Of a stretch of DNA of 64,000 bases, positions 23,173 to 33,100 are shown piece by piece. Numbering within the stretch: position 1 is the first letter of the stretch; each line of letters opens with the position of its first letter. This DNA comes from Prionace glauca (Eukaryota; Chordata; Chondrichthyes; Carcharhiniformes; Carcharhinidae): positions 106,170,515 to 106,234,514 of the forward strand of contig CM075729.1 in the NCBI GenBank assembly GCA_037974335.1, in the 5' to 3' direction. A program made the translations under genes and the position numbers. Under the pieces are notes generated by a model. It made no database searches, had not been told where the DNA came from, and saw only the letters and a list, made by a program, of their open reading frames with translations.

Positions 23173-23404
23173 TCATTCATGCGGCCAGTCAGAGACATTG
23201 AAATACATTTGCAGACATTCAGAGCAGTGGGGTGCCTTGATGGGTGAGCCCTTGCTCTTTACTATTCCTGATTTCTGGCAGTTGTCAGGATCTCATTCTG
23301 TGATTGTTTTGTTGATGTGTCCTTGTGTATGTGCGAATGTCTTTGAGCTGGTGGACTTCACCATGTACAGACAGGACGTTCTGAGGTGTCAGCTTTTAAG
23401 CTGT

Positions 23405-23534
23405 GATGTGGAGATGCCGGTGTTGGACTGGGGTGGGCACTGAGAAGTCTCACAACACCAGGTTAAAGTGCAACAGGTTTATCTGGTAGCACAAGCTTTT
23501 GGAGCGCTGCTCCTTCATCAGTGAGTGGCCTACA
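23405..23534 (+). mobile_element. Short interspersed element inserted in the LTR, with target-site duplication
   Basis: It begins gatgtggagatgccggtg, contains acaacaccaggttaaagtgc and ends near ctccttcatcagtgagtg. The 15-bp cagcttttaagctgt occurs at both edges (23390-23404 and about 23535-23549) and once in the solo LTR, a clear duplication. It is related to the 5' part of the insertion at 22751. Confidence 0.75.
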
Positions 23535-23650
23535 GCTTTTAAGCTGTAAGATCTTTTAGGTTTGATTTGTCCCGAAATGGATGTTGAGTGTCATCTTCTG
23601 TATCCTAGCTAATCCTACCCATTTGTTCTCCCCCAACAATGACTGAAAAT

Positions 23651-23743
23651 ACGTCTTTATAATATTTTACTTACGATGATATAAATGATGAATTTGTGAA
23701 GGAGATTCATCACTTATATCATCGTAAATAAAATATTATAAAG
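23651..23743. repeat. Small palindrome inside the long inverted repeat
   Basis: Arms of about 43 bp, beginning cgtctttataatatttta and ending taaaatattataaagacg, flank a loop of about 7-10 bp. Only a few mismatches separate the arms. It lies between the LTR end and the right arm of the long inverted repeat. Confidence 0.85.
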
Positions 23744-24417
23744 ACGCATTCGAAATTCGACTCTCGACTGGACAGAGTATCTTTACTCTGTTAAAATTTA
23801 CCCCAGAGACTGGGCACCGTTTAGCGGTCGGTGGATCCAGAAGTTGTGGGTAGAATTTGTCCGGCAGCCAAAGTATTGGTTAAGATTCATCGTGTTGGGG
23901 TGGGGTTATTATACCATTAGTTTGTTTTAAACTGTTACAGGTGACATTGCGACAGTGACAGATTAAGGACTCGACCAGGAACCTTACAAACTAATCCCGC
24001 CCGTACACCCCCAGCTCGCAAAACAACCGAACTCACAGCAAGCCACGCATTGTAAGGGGGGCTCTGAGAGCAGGTTGGAAATGGATCTGTGCTCGCTAAA
24101 GTAGACGGTGCAGCGGCCCCTGGAGACAGGGAGCCGCAGGGAGAACTAATTCATAACCAGAAAGATCAAGAACGATACCGAGATTGAGTTGGAGGGCAGA
24201 AGGGTCTCTCGCACGCTATCCAGCGGATACTAAACAAAATGAATCGGGAAGATGGTTAAGGCAGGATGGGAGCCGACCAGCGGGAGTGGTGGAGGAAAGA
24301 GGAAAGGGATAAAGTCTGGGGGGCACAGTGGTTAGCACTGCTGCATCACAGCGACCCGGTGAGCCCATCCTTGTATAACTGTAAAAAGGCTGGGATGTGG
24401 TGATCTACATTGGGTAT

Positions 24418-24684
24418 CTAAATTTGCCGTGCCAACAAGGGATGAAGAAAGAAAGTCTTAGAAATATGTTCCTCTTTCATATTCTCTTGTTTAAGTTCTG
24501 TTTTTCACAATTGCAGATCTGATATAATGGCTGCAGCTGGTCAAATGCTGACAGTTCTAACCACAATTGCCCTCAAGACTGGCCCTTCAGACAGTTTCTT
24601 CCAGGGCAAAGAATGGAATCCTGCCAAACAGAGCCACTGATATTGGACTTGGACTAACACTGAACACCACTTGACTGGACATTT
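24418..24684 (+). other. Possible terminal exon of gene 1 (24517 onward)
   Basis: A tttttcacaattgcag acceptor ends at 24516. In phase 1 the next codons would be CTG ATA TAA, giving a very short last exon with a stop. That is a plausible last exon for a class I gene, but no donor in the 13600 exon supports the join. Low confidence. Confidence 0.25.
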
Positions 24685-24771
24685 CGTGGCTCTTTCTGTC
24701 CTGTAATAGGCTGGCTCTTTCTGTCCTGTAATGGGCTGGTGCTTTCTGTCCTGTAATGGGCTGACTCATGA
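24685..24771. repeat. Short 25-bp tandem repeat
   Basis: Three copies of about 25 bp sharing ctttctgtcctgtaat, just upstream of the Tx1/L1-type LINE. Confidence 0.8.
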
Positions 24772-26229
24772 GCTGGGTTGACGGATCCTTTGTCCCCTTC
24801 ATCATCGGAGCAAATTATCTTAATGTGCTGGGGATATGGTTTGGAGCAGCAGGGATATGTGCCAAAAACTGGGATAAGCACATCGCCAAAGCCAAACAAA
24901 AATTAGGCTTGTGGGAACAACGCTCCCTCTCGATCACCAGAAAAAATCCGGTGCGAGGTACTGTCTGTGCTGTTGTACGTGGTGCAGGTGTGGCCTATCC
25001 CCAAACCCTGCGCTGCAGCAGTGACGCAGGCCATCTTCAAGTTCATCTGGAGATCAAAGATGGATCGCGTCCGGAGGGAGGCGATGTACAAATCTCCAGA
25101 GAACGGAGGGAAAAACCTTCCCAACGCCGCCCTTGTCCTGATGGCTACCTTTGTGTGCGGCTGCATCAAGCTGTGCGTAGATCCTCGGTACACCAACAGC
25201 AAGTGCCACTATTTATTGAGGTTCTACCTGTCCCCAGTGTTGCGAAGGCTGGGTCTGGCCACACTGCCGCGGAACGCTCCGAGTAGTTGGACCCTACCGC
25301 AGCACCTGTCCTTCGTAGAGATCTTTCTCCGCAAACACACCTTTGACCACACGGCGATTAAGCAGTGGTCAGCGCGTAACGTCCTTAGGGCCCTGAGAGA
25401 AAAGGAGACGGCGGATCCTGTCGGAAGGTTCCCTGAGCAGACTGTCAGCGTCATCTGGCAGAACGCCTCATCACCAGAACTGACAAACAAGCACCAAGAT
25501 CTAGCTTGGCTGGTGGTGAGAAGGGCACTCCCCGTCAGATCCTTTATCCACACTCAAGGTCTCAGCAACACCGCACGCTGCCCTCGAAGCGGCTGCGGGG
25601 CTGACGAGACAGTCGCACACCTCCTTCTGGAATGTGCCTTTGCAAAGAAGGTCTGGAGTGAGATGCAGTGGTATTTGTCGAGGTTCGTCCCGAGCAGCTC
25701 GGTGACGCAGGACTCTGTGCTCTACGGGCTGTTTCCGGGAACGCACACCAAGACAAATATCAACTGCTGCTGGAAGGTCATCAACTCGGTGAAGGACGCA
25801 CTTTGGTCCGCCCGAAACTTGCTGACCTTCCAGCTGAAAGAACTGTCCTCGACCGAGTGTTGCAGACTGGCACATTCCAAGGTCCAGGACTATGGGCTGA
25901 GGGACGCGCTCAAGCTTGGGGCAGTCACCACAAAGGCACAATGGGGAAAGGTCACACTGTAATAATGCCTTTCAAATGAGGCAGACTGAGGCCTGGTAAC
26001 TGCAGAATACCCTCGGCCTGCGTGTCTGTGTGTGAAACTGAAAAAACAACAGCACACAGTAAAATCTGAGGGATGTATGTAGTTTTAAGTAATTAATGTA
26101 ATGTCGTATAAATAAGCATGGTATTGTACTGGAAAAATGATTTTTTTTGCACTGTTTGTAATTTTTGGATCTGTTTTGCAATAGTTTATTTGAGAGTTTT
26201 TTTAATGAATAAAGTACATTTAAAAAAAA
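24772..26229 (+). mobile_element. L1/Tx1-type LINE, 5'-truncated ORF2 3' end with poly(A)
   Basis: This is the last third of a non-LTR retrotransposon ORF2. The start reads WDKHIAKAKQKLGLWEQRSL, then the frame shifts by one base near 24957 into an open frame to 25962 (LLYVVQVWPIPKP, IFKFIWRSKMDRVRREAMYK, GGKNLPNAAL). A C-terminal zinc-binding reverse transcriptase module follows: CPRSGC then HLLLEC, with spacing typical of the zf-RVT family. The 3' end has aatgaataaagtacattt followed by an A-run. It differs in family from all other LINEs here. Apart from the one frameshift, the visible part is intact, so it is fairly young. Confidence 0.85.
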
Positions 26230-26850
26230 CCCCTCAGCTGATTAGGAAAGATTGAGTAATTCTGTTCCTACTCTCTCCTGAAGTGCTTTGCAATCTGCCT
26301 TCATCTGGCACGCTTGCAACAGTGCTGAGCTTGGCTTGCAGACAGATGTTGACAGCAGGGCTGATGTTATATTGCAATGGGGGAGTGAGCGGACTGAGCA
26401 GCTCTGCGGGCAGTGTGACACCTCCTACGTGGCTTTTCAGTTTATTCTGGGCTGCTGTTCCCACATCTACCCTTTTTCCTGTGTGAGTTCGCTCTGCACA
26501 CACTCACACACACCCACATACACATAAACCCATACACACACCCACACGCACACACACAGAAACCCTAATCCACACCCACAAAAACACACACCCACACCCA
26601 CACAAACACATACACGCACACACACACAGGGCCAGACCAGATTCCAGTTGATGGGATGGGCTGAATAATTCCAGCTCCTCCTCCCCTAGACACAGTATCC
26701 GACACAGAGTGTGGGAAGATCTTTGATAAGGCTGCTGTGTTACAGGATCCTGGGCAGAGTGCAATTACTCAGTGGAAAACCCCTTGGGTCCAGTTGATCC
26801 TAGTCTCACTCCCAGTGTTACTCCAGAGTACTCTCAAAGTCTTCTCCAGG
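26230..26850 (+). other. Upstream region of gene 2 with a CA-rich microsatellite
   Basis: A degenerate cacaca repeat occupies 26500-26630. The remainder up to 26850 is single-copy sequence that should hold the promoter and 5'UTR of gene 2. I see no convincing TATA box and no SXY-type module with correct spacing. Confidence 0.4.
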
Positions 26851-26929
26851 ATGGAGTGTTGGAAAAGGAATTTGGCAAGGATACATTTCATCATATTGCC
26901 TCTGTGCGCAGCAATTCAAGTCCATGCAG
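26851..26929 (+). CDS. MHC class I-like heavy chain (gene 2), signal-peptide exon
   Basis: The ATG at 26851 has a strong Kozak context (A at -3, G at +4). It opens 26 codons, MECWKRNLARIHFI then ILPLCAAIQVHA, a basic start, a hydrophobic core and a small-residue cleavage region, typical of an ER signal peptide. The exon ends in phase 1 (GCA G) at a gtaagg donor at 26930, as class I leader exons do. It joins in phase with the alpha-1 exon at 40084, 13 kb downstream; no other phase-1 partner appears between. The assignment to gene 2 rests on order, strand and phase. Confidence 0.75.
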
Positions 26930-27166
26930 GTAAGGAGAAAGGTGGCTGGATGATTGGGAATGAGATGGGGTCCAGTATGGTCACTGACCTACAGTGCCAG
27001 TCAAGCTGCCCTGAGGTGCAGTGGGTGTGAGGTGCCATGGTGCCTTACTCCACTGAATGCCTGCTCTACAGCAGAGGGAGAGAGTGCAGAGAGGGAACTT
27101 TTCAAACTTTTCCCCTCAGGAGGATAACAATATTGCCTCCAAACCAAGATAGAGGCCTGCACCGTC

Positions 27167-30100
27167 TGAGGCTCAGTACTGAGGCAGTGCTGCACTGTCA
27201 GAGGGTCAGTACTGAGGGAGTGCTGCACTGACAGAGGGTCAGTACTGAGAGAGTGCCGCACTGTCTGAGGGTCAGTGCTGAGGGAGTGCTGCACTGTCAG
27301 AGGCTCAGTGCTGAGGGAGTGCTGCACTGTCAGAGGGTCAGTACTGAGGGAGTGCCGCACTGTCAGAGGGTCAGTACTGAGGGAGTGCCGCACTGTCAGA
27401 GGGTCAGTGCTGAGGGAGTGCTGCACCGTCAGAGGGTCAGTGCTGAGGGAGTGCTGCACCGTCAGAGGCTCAGTGCTGAGGGAGTGCTGCACCGTCAGAG
27501 GCTCAGTGCTGAGGGAGTGCTGCACTGTCAGAGGGTCAGTGCTGAGGGAGTGCTGCACCGTTAGAGGGTCAGTGCTGAGGGAGTGCTGCACTGTCAGAGG
27601 GTCAGTGCTGAGGGAGTGCTGCACCGTCAGAGGCTGAGTGCTGAGGGAGTGCTGCACTGTCAGAGGGTCAGTACTGAGGGAGTGCTGCACTGTCAGAGGC
27701 TCAGTGCTGAGGGAGTGCTGCACTGACAGAGGGTCAGTACTGAGGGAGTGCTGCACTGTCAGAGGGTCAGTACTGAGGGAGTGCTGCACTGTCAGAGAGT
27801 CAGTGCTGAGGGAGTGCTGCACTGTCAGAGGGTCAGTGCTGAGGGAGTGCTGCACTGTCAGAGGGTCGGTGCTGAGGGAGTACCGCACTGTCAGAGGGTC
27901 AGTACTGAGGGAGTGCTGCACTGTCAGAGGGTCAGTACTGAGAGGGAGTGCTGCACCATCAGAGGGTCAGTGCTGAGGGAGTGCTGCACTGTCAGAGGGT
28001 CAGTACTGAGGGAGTGCTGCACTGTCAGAGGGTCAGTACTGAGGGAGTGCTGCACTGTCAGAGGGTCGGTGCTGAGGGAGTACCGCACTGTCAGAGGGTC
28101 AGTACTGAGGGAGTGCTGCACTGTCAGAGGGTCACTACTGAGGGAGTGCTGCACTGTCAGAGGCTCAGTGCTGAGGGAGTGCTGCACTGTCAGAGGGTCA
28201 GTGCTGAGGGAGTGCTGCACTGTCAGAGGGTCGGTGCTGAGGGAGTACCGCACTGTCAGAGGGTCAGTACTGAGGGAGTGCTGCACTGTCAGAGGCTCAG
28301 TGCTGAGGGAGTGCTGCACTGTCAGAGGGTCAGTACTGAGGGAGTGCTGCACTGTCAGAGGGTCAGTACTGAGGGAGTGCTGCACTGTCAGAGAGTCAGT
28401 ACTGAGGGAGTGCCGCACCATCTGAGGTTCAGTGCTGAGGGAGTGCTGCACTGTCAGAGGCTCAGTGCTGAGGGAGTGCTGCACTGTCAGAGGGGTCGGT
28501 ACTGAGGGAGTGCTGCACTGTCAGAGGGTCAGTACTGAGGGAGTGCTGCACTGTCAGAGAGTCAGTACTGAGGGAGTGCCGCACCATCTGAGGTTCAGTG
28601 CTGAGGGAGTGCTGCACTGTCAGAGGGTCAGTGCTGAGGGAGTGCTGCACTGTCAGAGGGTCGGTGCTGAGGGAAGTACCCGCACTGTCAGAGGGTCAGT
28701 ACTGAGGGAATGCTGCACTGTCAGAGGGTCAGTACTGAGGGAGTGCTGCACCATCAGAGGGTCAGTGCTGAGGGAGTGCTGCACTGTCAGAGGGTCAGTA
28801 CTGAGGGAGTGCTGCACTGTCAGAGGGTCAGTACTGAGGGAGTGCTGCACTGTCAGAGGGTCGGTGCTGAGGGAGTACCGCACTGTCAGAGGGTCAGTAC
28901 TGAGGGAGTGCTGCACTGTCAGAGGGTCAGTACTGAGGGAGTGCTGCACTGTCAGAGGCTCAGTGCTGAGGGAGTGCTGCACTGTCAGAGGGTCAGTGCT
29001 GAGGGAGTGCTGCACTGTCAGAGGGTCGGTGCTGAGGGAGTACCGCACTGTCAGAGGGTCAGTACTGAGGGAGTGCTGCACTGTCAGAGGGTCAGTACTG
29101 AGGGAGTGCTGCACTGTCAGAGGGTCAGTACTGAGGGAGTGCTGCACTGTCAGAGAGTCAGTACTGAGGGAGTGCCACACCATCTGAGGTTCAGTGCTGA
29201 GGGAGTGCTGCACTGTCAGAGGGTCAGTGCTGAGGGAGTGCTGCACTGTCAGAGGGTCGGTGCTGAGGGGAGTACCGCACTGTCAGAGGGTCAGTACTGA
29301 GGGAGTGCTGCACTGTCAGAGGGTCAGTACTGAGGGAGTGCTGCACCATCAGAGGGTCAGCGCTGAGGGAGTGCCGCACTGTCTGAGGGTTGTGCTGAGG
29401 GAGTGCCGCACCGTCAGAGGGTCAGTACTGAGGGAGTGCTGCACTGTCAGAGGGTCAGTACTGAGGGAGTGCCTCACTGTCAGAGGGTCAGTACTGAGGG
29501 AGTGCCTCACTGTCAGAGGGTCAGTACTGAGGGAATGCTGTACTGTCAGAGGGTCAGTAGTGAGGGAGTGCTGGACTGTCAGAGGGTCAGTACTGAGGGA
29601 GTGCCTCACTGTCAGAGGGTCAGTACTGAGGGAATGCTGTACTGTCAGAGGGTCAGCACTGAGGGAGTGCTGCACTGTCAGAGGGTCAGTGCTGAGGGAG
29701 TGCCGCACTGTCAGAGGGTCAGTACTCAGGGAGTGCTGCACTATCAGAGGGTCAGTACTGAGGGAGTGCTGCACTGTCAGAGGGTCAGTACTGAGGGAGT
29801 GCTGCACTGTCAGAGGGTCAGTACTGAGGGAGTGCTTCACTGTCAGAGGGTCAGTACTGAGGGAATGCTGTACTGTTAGTGGGTCAGTAGTGAGGGAGTG
29901 CTGGACTGTCAGAGGGTCAGTACTGAGGGAGTGCTGGACTGTCAGAGGGTCAGTGCTGAGGGGGCACTGCACTGTCAGAGGGTCAGTGCTGAGGGAGTGC
30001 CGCACTGTCAGAGGGTCGGTACTCAGGGAGTGCTGCACTATCAGAGGGTCAGTACTGAGGGAGTGCTGCACTGTCAGAGGGTCAGTGCTGAGGGAGTGCT

Positions 30101-33100
30101 GCACTGTCAGAGGGTCAGTACTGAGGGGGCACTGCACAGTCAGAGGGTCAGTGCTGAGGGAGTGCTGCACTGTCAGAGGGTCAGTGCTGAGGGAGTGCTG
30201 CACTGTCAGAGGGTCAGTACTGAGGGGGCACTGCACTGTCAGAGGGTCAGTGCTGAGGGAGTGCTGGACTGTCAGAGGGTCAGTGCTGAGGGGGCACTGC
30301 ACTGTCAGAGGGTCAGTACTCAGGGAGTGCTGTACTATCAGAGGGTCAGTACTGAGGGAGTGCTGCACTGTCAGAGGGTCAGTGCTGAGGGAGTGCTGCA
30401 CTGTCAGAGGGTCAGTGCTGAGGGAGTGCTGCACTGTCAGAGGGTCAGTACTGAGGGGGCACTGCACTGTCAGAGGGTCAGTGCTGAGGGAGTGCTGGAC
30501 TGTCAGAGGGTCAGTGCTGAGGGGGCACTGCACTGTCAGAGGGTCAGTACTGAGGGAGTGCTGCACTGTCAGAGGGTCAGTACTGAGGGAGTGCTGCACT
30601 GTCAGAGGGTCAGTACTGAGGGAGTGCTGCACTGTCAGAGAGTCAGTACTGAGGGAGTGCCGCACCATCTGAGGTTCAGTGCTGAGGGAGTGCTGCAGTG
30701 TCAGAGGCTCAGTGCTGAGGGAGTGCTGCACTGTCAGAGGGTCAGTACTGAGGGAGTGCTGCACTGTCAGAGGGTCAGTACTGAGGGAGTGCTGCACTGT
30801 CAGAGAGTCAGTACTGAGGGAGTGCCGCACCATCTGAGGTTCAGTGCTGAGGGAGTGCTGCACTGTCAGAGGGTCAGTGCTGAGGGAGTGCTGCACTGTC
30901 AGAGGGTCGGTGCTGAGGGAGTACCGCACTGTCAGAGGGGTCAGTACTGAGGGAGTGCTGCACTGTCAGAGGGTCAGTACTGAGGGAGTGCTGCACCATC
31001 AGAGAGTCAGTGCTGAGGGAGTGCTGCACTGTCAGAGGGTCAGTACTGAGGGAGTGCTGCACTGTCAGAGGGTCAGTACTGAGGGAGTGCTGCACTGTCA
31101 GAGGGTCGGTGCTGAGGGGAGTACCGCACTGTCAGAGGGTCAGTACTGAGGGAGTGCTGCACTGTCAGAGGGTCAGTACTGAGGGAGTGCTGCACTGTCA
31201 GAGGCTCAGTGCTGAGGGAGTGCTGCACTGTCAGAGGGTCAGTGCTGAGGGAGTGCTGCACTGTCAGAGGGTCGGTGCTGAGGGAGTACCGCACTGTCAG
31301 AGGGTCAGTACTGAGGGAGTGCTGCACTGTCAGAGGGTCAGTACTGAGGGAGTGCTGCACTGTCAGAGGCTCAGTGCTGAGGGAGTGCTGCACTGTCAGA
31401 GGGTCAGTACTGAGGGAGTGCTGCACTGTCAGAGGGTCAGTACTGAGGGAGTGCTGCACTGTCAGAGAGTCAGTACTGAGGGAGTGCCGCACCATCTGAG
31501 GTTCAGTGCTGAGGGAGTGCTGCACTGTCAGAGGGTCAGTGCTGAGGGAGTGCTGCACTGTCAGAGGGTCGGTGCTGAGGGAGTACCGCACTGTCAGAGG
31601 GTCAGTACTGAGGGAGTGCTGCACTGTCAGAGGGTCAGTACTGAGGGAGTGCTGCACCATCAGAGGGTCAGCGCTGAGGGAGTGCCGCACTGTCTGAGGG
31701 TTGTGCTGAGGGAGTGCTGCACCGTCAGAGGCTCAGTGCTGAGGGAGTGCTGCACTGTCAGAGGGTCAGTGCTGAGGGAGTGCCGCACCGTCAGAGGGTC
31801 AGTACTGAGGGAGTGCTGCACTGTCAGAGGGTCAGTACTGAGGGAGTGCCTCACTGTCAGAGGGTCAGTACTGAGGGAGTGCCTCACTGTCAGAGGGTCA
31901 GTACTGAGGGAATGCTGTACTGTCAGAGGGTCAGTAGTGAGGGAGTGCTGGACTGTCAGAGGGTCAGTACTGAGGGAGTGCTGGACTGTCAGAGGGTCAG
32001 TGCTGAGGGGGCACTGCACTGTCAGAGGGTCAGTGCTGAGGGAGTGCCGCACTGTCAGAGGGTCAGTACTCAGGGAGTGCTGCACTATCAGAGGGTCAGT
32101 ACTGAGGGAGTGCTGCACTGTCAGAGGGTCAGTACTGAGGGAGTGCTGCACTGTCAGAGGGTCAGTACTGAGGGAGTGCTTCACTGTCAGAGGGTCAGTG
32201 CTGAGGGGGCACTGCACTGTCAGAGGGTCAGTGCTGAGGGAGTGCCGCACTGTCAGAGGGTCAGTACTCAGGGAGTGCTGCACTATCAGAGGGTCAGTAC
32301 TGAGGGAGTGCTGCACTGTCAAGAGGGTCAGTGCTGAGGGAGTGCTGCACTGTCAGAGGGTCAGTACTGAGGGGGCACTGCACAGTCAGAGGGTCAGTGC
32401 TGAGGGAGTGCTGCACTGTCAGAGGGTCAGTGCTGAGGGAGTGCTGCACTGTCAGAGGGTCAGTACTGAGGGGGCACTGCACTGTCAGAGGGTCAGTGCT
32501 GAGGGAGTGCTGGACTGTCAGAGGGTCAGTGCTGAGGGGGCACTGCACTGTCAGAGGGTCAGTACTCAGGGAGTGCTGTACTATCAGAGGGTCAGTACTG
32601 AGGGAGTGCTGCACTGTCAGAGGGTCAGTGCTGAGGGAGTGCTGCACTGTCAGAGGGTCAGTGCTGAGGGAGTGCTGTACTATCAGAGGGTCAGTACTGA
32701 GGGAGTGCTGCACTGTCAGAGGGTCAGTACTGAGGGAGTGCTGCACTGTCAGAGAGTCAGTACTGAGGGAGTGCCGCACCATCTGAGGTTCAGTGCTGAG
32801 GGAGTGCTGCAGTGTCAGAGGCTCAGTGCTGAGGGAGTGCTGCACTGTCAGAGGGTCAGTACTGAGGGAGTGCTGCACTGTCAGAGGGTCAGTACTGAGG
32901 GAGTGCTGCACTGTCAGAGAGTCAGTACTGAGGGAGTGCCGCACCATCTGAGGTTCAGTGCTGAGGGAGTGCTGCACTGTCAGAGGGTCAGTGCTGAGGG
33001 AGTGCTGCACTGTCAGAGGGTCGGTGCTGAGGGAGTACCGCACTGTCAGAGGGTCAGTACTGAGGGAGTGCTGCACTGTCAGAGGGTCAGTACTGAGGGA

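Larger units (their letters stand above)
22458..23638 (-). mobile_element. LTR of an endogenous retrovirus-like element, with two later insertions (fossil)
   Basis: The LTR has TGTT/AACA termini on the minus strand, an AATAAA near the R region, and about 570 bp of its own sequence matching the solo LTR at 18061-18632. A primer binding site follows at 22438-22455, resembling the tRNA-Pro type used by gammaretrovirus-like elements. Two younger repeats are inserted at about 22751-23172 and 23405-23534. No gag, pol or env reading frame is attached. It is broken and incomplete. Confidence 0.7.
21776..24417. repeat. Long inverted repeat with 667-bp arms
   Basis: The left arm 21776-22443 and right arm 23751-24417 are reverse complements with very few differences (one seen in the tttagtgagc/gctcgctaaa stretch). 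The 1.3-kb spacer holds a retroviral-type LTR and a small palindrome. Both arms carry the same sequence that would follow the primer binding site of the element, so the leader is present in both orientations. Confidence 0.92.

Noticed and set aside
24967-25962. 331-codon frame as a host gene
   Set aside because: Its sequence matches a LINE ORF2 C-terminus with a zf-RVT type CCHC and a poly(A) tail.
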